Assembly (NCBI RefSeq): GCF_018139695.1 | Contig: NZ_JAGSOG010000071.1 | Span: 1-34,222 of the forward strand | DNA: 34,222 nucleotides | Direction of reading: 5' to 3' | Source: Actinospica durhamensis | Lineage (GTDB): Bacteria; Actinomycetota; Actinomycetes; Streptomycetales; Catenulisporaceae | In this document: piece after piece, positions 14,928 to 23,257 of the stretch | Layout: every line of letters starts with the position of its first letter | How positions within the stretch are numbered: position 1 is the stretch's first letter | Program-made: the position numbers and the translations under genes | The notes under the pieces: model-generated | Told to the model about the DNA's origin: nothing | The model's input: the letters and a program-made list of their open reading frames with translations, nothing else | Databases searched by the model: none

Positions 14928-15796
14928 GCGGTGACGCTCCTTCGCGGCAGCAGCCCTTCCGGCCGCAGGATCAACACGAGCAGGAACAGCAGGTGCCCGG
15001 CCAGCAGGGTGTAGGCCGGATCCGCCTGGCCGGCCACGTTCTGCGCGATGCCGAGCGCGATCCCGCCGAGCAGGGTGCCCCACAGCGATCCGAGCCCGCC
15101 GATCACCACCGCCTCGAAGCCGAAGAGCAGCTCGCTCGGCCCCGAGCTCGGCGCCACCGAGCTGCGCGCGGCGAACAGCAGCCCGGCCAGCGCCAGCGTG
15201 CCGAACGCGATCGCGGTGGCCACTCCGTACAGGTGCCGCGGGTCCCCGCCGACCAGGCTGGCCGCGTCCCGGTCGTCGGCCGCCGCGCGCAGCATCCGGC
15301 CGGTGCGGTTGCGCCGCAGGTAGAGCTCGAGTCCGCCGAGCACGAGCACGGCAAGGCCCAGGATCAGCAGCTCCAGGTAGGACAGCGAGATCTGGCCGCT
15401 CAGCCGCAGCGAGGCGGTGCCGATCCGGCCCGGATCCAGGGCCCTGCTGTCGGCGGTGTAGCCCTGCAACAGCGAGTTCTGAATCACCACGGAGAGCCCG
15501 AAGGTGGCCAGCAGCGGCGGCAGCGGGCCCGAGCTGATCGCGCGGTTGAGCAGCCCGCGCTGCACCAGGTAGCCGAACCCGGCGAAGACCGGCACGGTCA
15601 GCAGCGCGGCGTAGAGCAGGTTCACGCCGGAGGCGGAGATCAGGCTGTAGGCCAGGAAGGCGGCGAGCACCGCGAAGTCGCCGTGCGCGAGGTTCACGAT
15701 CCGCATCACGCCGAACATGAGCGAAAGGCCGCAGGCGAACAGGGCGTAGAGCCCGCCCACCAGCACGCCCTGAAGGACCGCGTCGACCCAGATCAC
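14924..15796 (-). CDS. livH: ABC transporter permease, LivH type
   Basis: The 290-residue product shows LivH hallmarks: VLVGGLYALFACGLSLMFGVMRIVNLAHGDF at residues about 10-40, typical of the family, and FEAVVIGGLGSLWGTLLGG near residues 225-245, the coupling loop. Multiple hydrophobic helices span the membrane. The GTG start at 15796 overlaps the livF stop as GTGA and has GGGAGAG about 5 bases upstream. It pairs with LivM to make the translocation pore. Confidence 0.92.
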   Translation of the reverse strand: MIWVDAVLQGVLVGGLYALFACGLSLMFGVMRIVNLAHGDFAVLAAFLAYSLISASGVNLLYAALLTVPVFAGFGYLVQRGLLNRAISSGPLPPLLATFGLSVVIQNSLLQGYTADSRALDPGRIGTASLRLSGQISLSYLELLILGLAVLVLGGLELYLRRNRTGRMLRAAADDRDAASLVGGDPRHLYGVATAIAFGTLALAGLLFAARSSVAPSSGPSELLFGFEAVVIGGLGSLWGTLLGGIALGIAQNVAGQADPAYTLLAGHLLFLLVLILRPEGLLPRRSVTA

Positions 15797-16509
15797 GCGC
15801 TCTCCCGGCGGATTCCGAAGTAGGCCGTCTCGATCTGCCGCGCGCTCAGGTCGGCGGGGGAGCCGCTCAGCTCCACCCGGCCCTCGAGCAGGCAGTGCAC
15901 CTCGTCGGCGCGCCGCAGCGCGAGGCTCACGTCCTGCTCCACCAGCAGCACGCCGGTGCCCTGGGCGACCACCTGCGGCAGCGTCCGGTAGACGGTGGCC
16001 ACCACGGCCGGGGCGAGGCCGAGGGAGAGCTCGTCGAGCAGCAGCACCCGCGGGTTGGCCAGCAGCGCCCGCCCGAGCGCGACCGCCTGCTGCTCCCCGC
16101 CGGACAGGGCCGAGGCCCGCTGCGCCGCCCGGTCCGCCATCCACGGGAACAGCGCGTACACCGCCGGCAGGTCCCAGGGCCCTGGTCTGCGCCGGTACTG
16201 GCCGGTCAGCAGGTTCTCCCGGACGCTGAGCGAGGGGAAAAGCCGCCGCCCCTCCGGCACCAGCGCGATGCCGAGCCGCAGCCGCCGGTGCGCCGGGAGC
16301 GCGGTCACCTCCGTCCCGTCCAGCACGACGCCGCCGCGCTCGGGGCGCAGCAGCCCGGCCACCGCCTCGAGCAGCGTGCTCTTGCCCGCGCCGTTCGCCC
16401 CGATCACCGCCACCACCCGGCCCGCTTCCACGGCCAGGCTCAGGTCCCGCAGCGCGAGCAGCTGGCCGCGGCGCACGGAAAGGCCGCGGACCTCGAGCAA
16501 CGCACTCAT
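15793..16509 (-). CDS. livF: ABC transporter ATP-binding protein, LivF type
   Basis: This 238-residue ATPase has Walker A GANGAGKST at 37-45, the signature LSGGEQQ near 134-140, and Walker B VLLLDELSLGLAP directly after it, plus the H-loop region LLVEQDV. Length and the phrase VPEGRRLFPSLSVRENL are characteristic of LivF. It powers uptake together with LivG on the inner face of the membrane. The ATG overlaps the livG stop (ATGA). Confidence 0.93.
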   Translation of the reverse strand: MSALLEVRGLSVRRGQLLALRDLSLAVEAGRVVAVIGANGAGKSTLLEAVAGLLRPERGGVVLDGTEVTALPAHRRLRLGIALVPEGRRLFPSLSVRENLLTGQYRRRPGPWDLPAVYALFPWMADRAAQRASALSGGEQQAVALGRALLANPRVLLLDELSLGLAPAVVATVYRTLPQVVAQGTGVLLVEQDVSLALRRADEVHCLLEGRVELSGSPADLSARQIETAYFGIRRESA

Positions 16510-17294
16510 GCCGCCGGACCCTCCGTCCCCGCGTCGATATCCACACCCAGATACGCCTCGCGCACGGCCGGGTCGGCCAGCACCCGCTCCGGCGTGCCGT
16601 CGGCCAGGATCCGGCCCTGGGCCAGGCAGACGAGCCGTTCCACGCTCTGGGTCAGCGCGCGCACGACGTGCTCGATCCAGACCACGGTCATGCCCTCGTC
16701 GCGCAGGGCCCTGATGATCGCGGCCAGCTCGTCCACCTCGGGCTCGGTCAATCCGCCGGCCACCTCGTCGAGCAGCAGCAGGCTGGGTCCGGCGGCGAGC
16801 GCGCGGGCCACCTCGAGGCGCTTGCGGGAGAGCAGCCCGAGCCGCTCGGCCTGCTCGTTCGCCGCCGCGGCCAGCCCGGTGCGCTCGAGCGCCGCGTACG
16901 CCGCGCGGTCGGCGGCCCGGCCGCGCAGCCCGGCCGCGTGGCTGGCGCCCACGAGCGCGTTCTCGAACACCGTCATCCGCCCGAACGGCCGCGGCACCTG
17001 GTAGGTGCGCCCGATGCCGAGCCTGGCCCGCGCGGCCGGCGAGAGCCCCTCCAGCGGCCGGCCGGCCAGCCGGATCTGCCCGGACTGCGGCCGCAGTTGC
17101 CCGCCGATCAGCGCGAACAGCGTGCTCTTGCCGGCGCCGTTGGGCCCGACCACGCCGAGCGCGCCGCCGCGCGGCACCTGCAGGCTCAGGTCCTGCGCCG
17201 CCACCACGCGCCCGAACCGCCGGGTCACCCGGTCCAGCCGCAGCAGCGGCGCGTCGCCGTCCGCGGGATCCGCCCGCGCGCCGCGCTCGGTCAC
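16506..17294 (-). CDS. livG: ABC transporter ATP-binding protein, LivG type
   Basis: The 262-residue protein has Walker A GPNGAGKST at 50-58, Walker B SLLLLDEVAGGLTEPE, the H-loop WIEHV, and LivG-type features such as GIGRTYQVPRPFGRMTVFENALVGA. The usual LSGGQ signature is replaced by LGLLSRKRLEVARALA; LivG relatives often show a degenerate form (for example xxDRKRLE), so the gene is probably active. The GTG start at 17294 overlaps the livK stop (GTGA). An open frame continues upstream but falls inside livK. Confidence 0.92.
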   Translation of the reverse strand: MTERGARADPADGDAPLLRLDRVTRRFGRVVAAQDLSLQVPRGGALGVVGPNGAGKSTLFALIGGQLRPQSGQIRLAGRPLEGLSPAARARLGIGRTYQVPRPFGRMTVFENALVGASHAAGLRGRAADRAAYAALERTGLAAAANEQAERLGLLSRKRLEVARALAAGPSLLLLDEVAGGLTEPEVDELAAIIRALRDEGMTVVWIEHVVRALTQSVERLVCLAQGRILADGTPERVLADPAVREAYLGVDIDAGTEGPAA

Positions 17295-18598
17295 GGATTC
17301 GTCCAGGCCAGCGTCCCGTTCGTGGGCACGGCCGGGTTGAGGGAGTTGTCGACGATGTACATGTCCCAGGGGAAGGTCGTGCCCGGCTTCCACTGGCCGC
17401 CGCACAGCTTCTGCAGCGCGACCCCGTGCTCCGGTCCGCTGGTGAAGTCCAGCGGCCCGCTGATCCCGGTGATCTTCATCGACTTCAGCTGCGCGGCGAT
17501 CTCCGCCTTGTCGGTCGGGTCGCTCGCGTTCTTGAAGGCCTGCAGGGCGATCTCGAACAGCGAGTAGCACGAGCCGAGGGCCTGCGACCACTGGTTCCCG
17601 GTGCTCTGCGAGTACGCGGTGGCCAGGGCCGAGGCGCTCACCCCGTCCAGGGTGGAGGTGTAAGGGTTCTGTGGGCTCCACCACACGTCGGTGGCGATGT
17701 TGTTCGACAGCGTGCCGAGGGCGACCGCCTCGGCCGGGAAGAGCATCACCTTGGCTACGGTGGCCAGCTTCGGCTTGTAGCCCTGCTGCGCGGCCTGCTT
17801 CCAGAAGGTCTGGAAGTCCGGCGGGATCGGCGTGCAGGTGAACAGCTCGGCCGCGGAGCCCTTGAAGGTGGCGATCTCGGGGGAGAAGTCGGTCAGCCCG
17901 TCCTGGTACGCGCCGGAGTCCACCGCCGTGTATCCGTCCGCTTTCATGTAGCCGGGGAAGGCCGAGCGGAAGGCGTTGGCGTCCGTGTCGTTGGGCCACA
18001 GGCAGTCCACCTTGCCGCGCTCCACGCCGAGCTTGTGCCACATCGACTCGAAGCACTGATACAGCTGGTCCACGCCCACGAAGAAGCAGGTGGACCACTG
18101 GAAGGACTGCCCGTGCGTCTTGCCCCGGCCGAAGAACCAGGCCTCCCAGGGCACGATCGTGGTCACGTTCGGCACCCCGTTGGCCTCGCATACGCTCGAG
18201 ACCGGGTTGGCCGTGTCCGGCGTGGCCGAGGCCACCACCAGGTTGACCTGGTCCTGGGTGATCAGCTTGGTGGTCACCGCGCTGGCCTGGGTGGTGGTGG
18301 ACTGGCTGTCCTCGACCACGATCTCCACGGTGTAGGTCTTGCCGCCCTTGCTGAACCCCTTCGCCAGTACCGGCGCGAGGCGTTTGAGAACGAACTGGTC
18401 GCTCTGCGCGAAGGAGGAGAGCGAGCCGGTCTGCGGGCTGACATAGCCGATCCGCAGCGTGGTGCCGGAATTCGACCCGCCGCTGCCCTTGAGCGAGGAG
18501 GAGCAGTCGGCCAGCGAGCCCGCGGCGCCGGCGGCGAGGGCGCCGAGGCCGGCCGTGCGCAGGATATGGCGTCGGGTGAGTTCGAATGAGCCAGTCAA
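17291..18598 (-). CDS. Tat-exported lipoprotein, ABC substrate-binding protein, LivK type
   Basis: The 435-residue protein begins with a twin-arginine signal (ELTRRHILRTAGLGALA) and a lipobox LADC with the lipidated cysteine at residue 32, followed by a Ser/Gly tether. The mature part is a type-1 periplasmic binding fold: LRIGYVSPQTGSLSSFAQSD, VEDSQSTTTQASAVTTKLI, LVVASATPDTANPVSSVCE. It would capture the substrate outside the membrane and deliver it to LivHM. The start is TTG at 18598, supported by AGGAG about 6 bases upstream and by the signal peptide starting right after it. The ligand is not evident; amino acids, amides and aromatic acids are all transported by this class. First gene of the operon. 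Confidence 0.9.
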   Translation of the reverse strand: MTGSFELTRRHILRTAGLGALAAGAAGSLADCSSSLKGSGGSNSGTTLRIGYVSPQTGSLSSFAQSDQFVLKRLAPVLAKGFSKGGKTYTVEIVVEDSQSTTTQASAVTTKLITQDQVNLVVASATPDTANPVSSVCEANGVPNVTTIVPWEAWFFGRGKTHGQSFQWSTCFFVGVDQLYQCFESMWHKLGVERGKVDCLWPNDTDANAFRSAFPGYMKADGYTAVDSGAYQDGLTDFSPEIATFKGSAAELFTCTPIPPDFQTFWKQAAQQGYKPKLATVAKVMLFPAEAVALGTLSNNIATDVWWSPQNPYTSTLDGVSASALATAYSQSTGNQWSQALGSCYSLFEIALQAFKNASDPTDKAEIAAQLKSMKITGISGPLDFTSGPEHGVALQKLCGGQWKPGTTFPWDMYIVDNSLNPAVPTNGTLAWTNP

Positions 18599-18672
18599 CT
18601 TCGTCTCCTGATCTCGAAGAGGTGAGGGCGGGACGAGTGATGTTCGGCTAGTGAACTATTTGCTTTCAGGCG

Positions 18673-18701
18673 AACGTAGAACCGCCGCGCCGCCCCGTCA
18701 A
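18673..18701 (-). promoter_or_regulatory. Predicted promoter of the liv operon
   Basis: Reading the minus strand, TTGACG (18701-18696) is followed by a 17-bp spacer and TACGTT (18678-18673), a good match to the principal sigma-factor pattern. It would give a leader of about 65-70 nt before the TTG start of the binding-protein gene. Confidence 0.65.
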
Positions 18702-19009
18702 CGGTCCCAGCCGGGCGTTCGCACCTTGATGAGGATTCGTCTCTCTCTTTTCTTCACGGCAGTCACAGAAGTTGTCACCGGACACGGCAATATTTGTGTG
18801 TTAAGAGCCCCTTGAGCTTTCTCATGAGAGAAATCCGAGTGATTTCGGCCGTGTCTTGCCCGCTCTTGCCGCCGAGCGTGACGGCGTGATACCAAGGCTC
18901 AACCCGTCAACGTGTCTTGATCCGCTCGGGCAAAGACGAATGTTCGGGTTCTGAATCACGGGGACGACCGCGCCGCATATCGCGACCCAGCGCGAAGAGA
19001 GGGGGAGGC
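18702..19009. other. Divergent control region, no gene supported
   Basis: This region between the liv operon promoter and the gene at 19010 is less GC-rich than its surroundings around 18735-18845. It contains a perfect 10-bp palindrome TCTCATGAGA at 18820-18829 inside a slightly longer imperfect one. No clear promoter for the plus-strand gene and no convincing riboswitch could be read. Confidence 0.45.
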
Positions 19010-20005
19010 GTGCCGCCGTCGTTCCGGCTGGGCCGAAGAGAGCGCCCGCCGGCCTCGCTGCACACCTGGCTCACCCGCGTCCTGGCCGAGGAGCCCGCGC
19101 TCGGCGACGCGTCCCTGCGCCGGGCCGCCCGGCACGCGGCCATGGGCAGCTGGGAGCACGCCCGCGACCTGCTTGCCGCCACCGGCAAGGACTGGGCGCT
19201 GCGCACCCACCGCGTCAGTGTGCTGGCACACGGCGCGCTCGGCCTGCAGTGGGCCACCGCCTGGCTGCTGGCCGAACCCGAGAGCCTCGACGCCCGGGTG
19301 CTCGGCGCGCAGGTGGACGTGCTCGAACTCAGGGCCCTCATTCTGCGCCGGGACCCGTCAGCCACCAACGAGCTCGCCGCGGCCGTGGTCGAGGGGCTCG
19401 AGGAACTCGCCGAACTCGCCCCGGCCGATCCCGGCCCGTGGATCAGCCTGCTCACGCTCGCCCCGGTGCTCGGCGAGGGCCGGGCGGTGCGCACCCGCTG
19501 GGGCGAGGCCTCGTTCGAGACCGGCGAGCAGAGCTTCGAGTGGTTCCGCGAGGCCGTCGCCCGCGATCCGGAGAACTGGCTGGCCCACCAGCTCATGCTC
19601 AGGGCCCAGATATCCCGGCTGCGGATGTCCCCGCCGCGCGAGTCGCTGGCCCTGCTCGACTACGCCGCCGCGGTCGCCGCCGCCGTGGACCCCGAATCAC
19701 CGCTGATCGTCCTGGGCGTGCACGCGGCCGCCGCCCTCGACCAGGGCGCCCTCGTCCCGCTGCTGCGCCCGTCCGAGCTCGGCTGGTTCACCGAACGGCT
19801 CGGCCAGGACCTCGACGCCGCGTTCGAGGGCTGGTTCCGCGGCGCCGGACTGCGCCGCCACCCGCAGGCCGGCTACGACCTCGCCGCCCTGGCCGGCGCG
19901 CTGAACCGGGCCCGCCGCGGCGCCGACGCGCACGAGGTGGCCGCCGAACTCGCCGCCCTGACCGGTGTCGCGCTCCCGCCCGACGCCGAGGAGCCCTCGC
20001 CGTGA
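19010..20005 (+). CDS. Unrecognised helical (TPR-like) protein
   Basis: I do not recognise the family. The GTG at 19010 is preferred because a strong purine run (GAAGAGAGGGGGAGG, 18994-19008) precedes it; a TTG at 18917 in the same frame would add 31 basic residues. The roughly 331-residue product is Ala/Leu/Glu-rich and probably almost all alpha-helical, with helix pairs of the kind seen in TPR-like proteins (RRAARHAAMGSWEHARDLLAATG; WFREAVARDPENWLAHQLMLRAQ). It contains conserved-looking aromatic patches GPWISLLTL and SELGWFTERL. There is no signal peptide or membrane segment. It lies 88 bp before an APC permease in the same direction and is divergent from the liv operon, so it may be a cytosolic partner of amine or amino-acid metabolism, but this is only positional. 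Confidence 0.7.
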   Translation: MPPSFRLGRRERPPASLHTWLTRVLAEEPALGDASLRRAARHAAMGSWEHARDLLAATGKDWALRTHRVSVLAHGALGLQWATAWLLAEPESLDARVLGAQVDVLELRALILRRDPSATNELAAAVVEGLEELAELAPADPGPWISLLTLAPVLGEGRAVRTRWGEASFETGEQSFEWFREAVARDPENWLAHQLMLRAQISRLRMSPPRESLALLDYAAAVAAAVDPESPLIVLGVHAAAALDQGALVPLLRPSELGWFTERLGQDLDAAFEGWFRGAGLRRHPQAGYDLAALAGALNRARRGADAHEVAAELAALTGVALPPDAEEPSP

Positions 20006-20093
20006 CCCGTCCGGCGGGGCCACCCGCTCCGGCCGGACCCGTTCCACCCACGCCCACCCCCGCCAGAACCACTCTCCCCGTCCTGGAGTCCGC

Positions 20094-21734
20094 GTGCGCA
20101 ACTCTCCCATCCGCATCGACACCGGCAAGGCCACCGCGCTCGAGGCCGCGGAGGCGGCCGAGGCCGCGGACGCCGAGCAGCTGCGCGCGCTCGGCTATCC
20201 GCAGCTGCTCAGGCGCGGCCTGAGCGGATTCCGCAACGCCGGCGTCGCCTACTCGATCATCTGCGTCACCGGCGGCATGTCGCTGACCTACGGCCTGATC
20301 GGCATGGTCTACGGCGGCCCGGCCGTGGTGTTCTGGGGCTGGCTCGGCGTCGGCCTGCTGGTGCTCGCCCTCGGCGCCTCCATGGGCGAGCTGACCTCGG
20401 CCTACCCGACCTCCGGCGGCCTGTACTACTGGTCCGCCCGCCTGGCCCGGCACCACAGCGCCGCCTGGGCCTGGTTCACCGGCTGGTTCAACGTGGTCGG
20501 CCTGGTCGCGGGCGTCGCCGCCTCCTCCTACGGCTTCACCTTCTTCGCCTGCGCGTTCGGCGACATGCAGTGGGGCTGGAAGGTCACCCCGACCCTCGAG
20601 GGCATCGTCTACGTCGCGGTCCTGATCGTGATGGCGGTGCTCGGCTCCTTCGGCGGAAAGATCATCGGCTTCTTCGGCGCGTTGAGCATCTGGTGGAACA
20701 CCGTGCTCAGCCTGGTGATCATCGTCGCGCTGCTGGTCGTGCCGGCCCACCACCAGAGCGTCGGCTTCGTGCTGACCACCTTCGTCAACCGCTCCACCTT
20801 CCACTGGGGCTGGTACGTCTCCATCCTGGGCCTGCTGGTCGGCGCCGAGACCTTCGTGGGCTACGACGCGTGCGCGCACCTGTCCGAGGAGACCAAGCAG
20901 CCGGGCGTGGCCGCGGCCCGCGGCATGGTCCGGGCGATCCTGGCCGCCACCGTCGTCGGCGCGATCGTGATCTACGCGCTGTCCTCGGCGATCCAGAACT
21001 ACGCCAGCGAGGCGGCCGGAACCCGCACGCACAGCCCGGTCGGCGACATCTTCGTCGACGCGCTCGGCTTCACCTTCGGCAAGCTGCTGGTGCTCGGCCT
21101 CGCGCTGGCGCTGTTCGTGTGCGTCAACGGATGTCTGGCCTCGAACTCGCGCATGGTCTACGCCTTCTCCCGGGACTTCGCCCGCACCGACGACGGCCGC
21201 AGGCACCGGCTCTCGAAGCTGATGAGCACGGTCGACCTGGACAGCCGCACCCCGCGGGTGGCCGTCTGGTTCTCCTGCCTCGGCGCGCTGCTCATCGGCG
21301 CCCTGCAGCTGTGGAGCACCGTCGCGTTCGCCACGGCCGTGACGGTGAACGTGATCGGCCTCTACACCGCGTACGCGATCCCGGTGTTCCTGCGGCTGCG
21401 CCTGGGCCGGGACTTCGAACGCGGCGCCTGGCACCTGGGCCGCTGGTCCTACCTGGTCGGCTGGATCGCAGTGGGCTGGGTCGCCCTGGCCGACGTGCTC
21501 TTCTGCCTGCCGGTGGTCCAGCCCGTGTTCACCTGGGGCAACTTCCCCTACACCCTGCCCGCGTTCCTGCTGGTCATCGGCGGCGCCGGGCTGTGGTGGG
21601 GGATCTCGGCCCGCAAGTGGTTCATCGGCCCGCGCTCGATGGGCACCCCGGAGCAGCTGGCCGCCCTTGAGGGCCAGCTGATCGGCGGCCAGCGCCCCGC
21701 GCGCGACCAGCAGGCCGCGCCGACCGGGGTCTGA
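20094..21734 (+). CDS. APC-family amino acid/amine permease
   Basis: The GTG at 20094 has CTGGAG about 6 bases upstream and gives 546 residues. The family signature starts at about residue 44: SGFRNAGVAYSIICVTGGMSLTYGLIGMVYGGP, then GELTSAYPTSGGLYYW, the conserved substrate-path helix of the AAT/GABA-permease (bacterial and fungal amino-acid/choline) subgroup. About twelve membrane helices are visible, including FVGYDACAHLSEETKQP, a hallmark 'G.DA..H.SEE...' motif. It should import an amino acid, GABA or related amine by cation coupling. It is the likely co-transcribed partner of the preceding helical protein and ends 9 bp from the convergent GNAT gene. Confidence 0.9.
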   Translation: MRNSPIRIDTGKATALEAAEAAEAADAEQLRALGYPQLLRRGLSGFRNAGVAYSIICVTGGMSLTYGLIGMVYGGPAVVFWGWLGVGLLVLALGASMGELTSAYPTSGGLYYWSARLARHHSAAWAWFTGWFNVVGLVAGVAASSYGFTFFACAFGDMQWGWKVTPTLEGIVYVAVLIVMAVLGSFGGKIIGFFGALSIWWNTVLSLVIIVALLVVPAHHQSVGFVLTTFVNRSTFHWGWYVSILGLLVGAETFVGYDACAHLSEETKQPGVAAARGMVRAILAATVVGAIVIYALSSAIQNYASEAAGTRTHSPVGDIFVDALGFTFGKLLVLGLALALFVCVNGCLASNSRMVYAFSRDFARTDDGRRHRLSKLMSTVDLDSRTPRVAVWFSCLGALLIGALQLWSTVAFATAVTVNVIGLYTAYAIPVFLRLRLGRDFERGAWHLGRWSYLVGWIAVGWVALADVLFCLPVVQPVFTWGNFPYTLPAFLLVIGGAGLWWGISARKWFIGPRSMGTPEQLAALEGQLIGGQRPARDQQAAPTGV

Positions 21735-21743
21735 GTCAGGGCT

Positions 21744-22385
21744 CTAGGCGTCCGGGTCGACTCCCACGGCGGGCCGCCCCGGGCGCCACATCTTGGTGAT
21801 CGGCGGGGCGGCCGCGGGCATCCCGAGCACGCCGGTCACCTCGAAGCCGAAGTGCTCGTAGAGCGGCACGTTGGAGAGCTTGCTCGACTCCAGATACGCC
21901 GGCAGGCCCTCGAGGTCGCAGCGCTCGAGGCGCGAGCGCAGCAGCGCCGCGCCGATCCCCCTGCCCTGCCACGCCGGATCCGTACCGATCACGTGCAGAT
22001 ACCAGTGCGGATCCTCCGGGTGCTCCTTGAACATCACCGACTCGGTCTGCAGCGCGCGCACGGACCGGGCCTGAAAGCACGTGATGTAGCCCGGCAGCGC
22101 GGCGATCTGCACCGGGAGCGGGGGCTGCCAGGCGCCCGGCGGCTTCCAGATGGTCGCGGCCCGGATCCCGCCCTCCACCACGGCCACCTCCGTCGCCGCC
22201 AGCGGCAGCGCCTCGCGTTTGAGCAGCGTGGCGAAATAGCGCACAAGGCGCCACTCGCGCGAGGGCTCGTGCGGGAGCTGATAGGCGAACGCCGGGTCGT
22301 CGGCGAAGGCGCGCGCCAGCATCCGGGCGGCCTGCGGCACGTCCTCGCGCACGGCCGGGCGTATCGCGATGTCGAGCTTCTCCAT
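21744..22385 (-). CDS. GNAT-family N-acetyltransferase
   Basis: The 213-residue protein has the acetyl-CoA loop GTDPAWQGRGIGAALL, with QGRGIGA at residues 140-146, preceded by the beta strand WYLHVIG and followed by the YEHFGFEVTG motif typical of the GNAT fold. It would transfer an acetyl group to an amine substrate that cannot be predicted. The ATG at 22385 is chosen over upstream starts because the longer extension would run into the divergent gene. Reading the minus strand, TAGAAT lies 8 bases before the ATG with no Shine-Dalgarno, suggesting a leaderless message. Confidence 0.88.
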   Translation of the reverse strand: MEKLDIAIRPAVREDVPQAARMLARAFADDPAFAYQLPHEPSREWRLVRYFATLLKREALPLAATEVAVVEGGIRAATIWKPPGAWQPPLPVQIAALPGYITCFQARSVRALQTESVMFKEHPEDPHWYLHVIGTDPAWQGRGIGAALLRSRLERCDLEGLPAYLESSKLSNVPLYEHFGFEVTGVLGMPAAAPPITKMWRPGRPAVGVDPDA

Positions 22386-22393
22386 GGCCTGCG

Positions 22394-22399
22394 ATTCTA
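22394..22399 (-). promoter_or_regulatory. Putative leaderless -10 box of the GNAT gene
   Basis: TAGAAT on the minus strand ends 8 bases before the ATG. The 83-bp divergent region also holds CAAAA-G-TTTTG (22423-22433) and CGAGA-ACGTC-TCTCG, both symmetrical and possible operators for the gene pair. Confidence 0.45.
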
Positions 22400-22456
22400 C
22401 GGGTTCGAACTCGCCTGGAGAACAAAAGTTTTGACGAGAACGTCTCTCGGTTGCGT

Positions 22457-22462
22457 TAGGGT
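22457..22462 (+). promoter_or_regulatory. Putative leaderless -10 box of the VOC gene
   Basis: TAGGGT ends 6 bases before the ATG at 22469. TTGACG at 22431-22436 could be a -35 element, though the 20-bp spacer is long. Confidence 0.45.
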
Positions 22463-22468
22463 CGCGGT

Positions 22469-23233
22469 ATGGCTCGGGAGTGTGTGTCGGACGTGCGCTG
22501 GGTGTGGGCATTCGTGGACCGGCCGCTGGCCGAATTCGATGAGGCCGCGCGGTTCTGGGCGCGCGTGTCGGACACCACACTCTCGCCGCGGCGCGGGGAC
22601 GAGGGCCGGTTCGCGACCTTTCTGCCCGCGCGGGGCGACGCATTCCTGAAATTGCAGGGCGTCGACGAGGGCGGCGGCGCGCACCTGGATTTCGAGGTGG
22701 CCCACTTGGCCGAGACCGCGGACCAAGCCCTCGCGCTCGGTGCCGAACCCGTGCTGCGGGAGCAGGGCCTGGTGGTGCTGCGCTCGCCCGGCGGGCAGCG
22801 GTTCTGCCTGACCGAGTGGGCGGGCCAGGCCCAGTGGCCCCCGGTCGTCACCACCCCGTCCGGCGCGCGCACCCGGGTCGACCAGGTCTGCCTGGACATC
22901 GGTCCGGACGTGTTCGCGCGGGAATCGGCCTTCTGGTCCGCGCTCACCGGCTGGCCCGCGTCGGACCCCGGCGACGGGGAGTTCGGCCGTTTGGCCACGC
23001 CGCCGCATCTTCCGGTCCGGATCCTGCTGCAACGATGTGACGAGCCGGGACCGGCCGGCGCGCACATCGACGTGGCCTGCTCGGACGTCGCCGCGGTCCG
23101 GGCCTGGCACGAGCGGCTCGGCGCCCGCCACCTGCGCGACGGGCGGATCTGGAGCGTCATGCGGGACCCGGCCGGGGGCGTCTACTGCCTCACCCCGCGC
23201 GCTCCCGAAACCGGGCTGCTCGCGCCCGGCTAG
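22469..23233 (+). CDS. Two-domain VOC (glyoxalase-like) protein
   Basis: The 254-residue protein consists of two vicinal-oxygen-chelate-like halves. The first has FVDRPLAEFDEAARFWARVS, HLDFEVAHLAETADQALALGA and VVLRSPGGQRFCLTEW; the second, from about residue 135, has DQVCLDIGPDVFARESAFWSALTGW, AHIDVACSDVAAVRAWHERLGA and VMRDPAGGVYCLTPR. The 'H-D-[FV].....A...L GA' and 'DP.G..fcL' elements repeat in both, as expected of the fold. Many such actinobacterial proteins have no known substrate; some confer drug resistance by binding. It is divergent from the GNAT gene with only 83 bp between starts. Confidence 0.85.
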   Translation: MARECVSDVRWVWAFVDRPLAEFDEAARFWARVSDTTLSPRRGDEGRFATFLPARGDAFLKLQGVDEGGGAHLDFEVAHLAETADQALALGAEPVLREQGLVVLRSPGGQRFCLTEWAGQAQWPPVVTTPSGARTRVDQVCLDIGPDVFARESAFWSALTGWPASDPGDGEFGRLATPPHLPVRILLQRCDEPGPAGAHIDVACSDVAAVRAWHERLGARHLRDGRIWSVMRDPAGGVYCLTPRAPETGLLAPG

Positions 23234-23257
23234 CCCCGCGTGGGTCCCGGAACCGCG

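Noticed and set aside
18702-18916. Possible riboswitch or small RNA in the AT-richer divergent region
   Set aside because: Only short palindromes are present; no conserved aptamer-like arrangement or terminator could be recognised.
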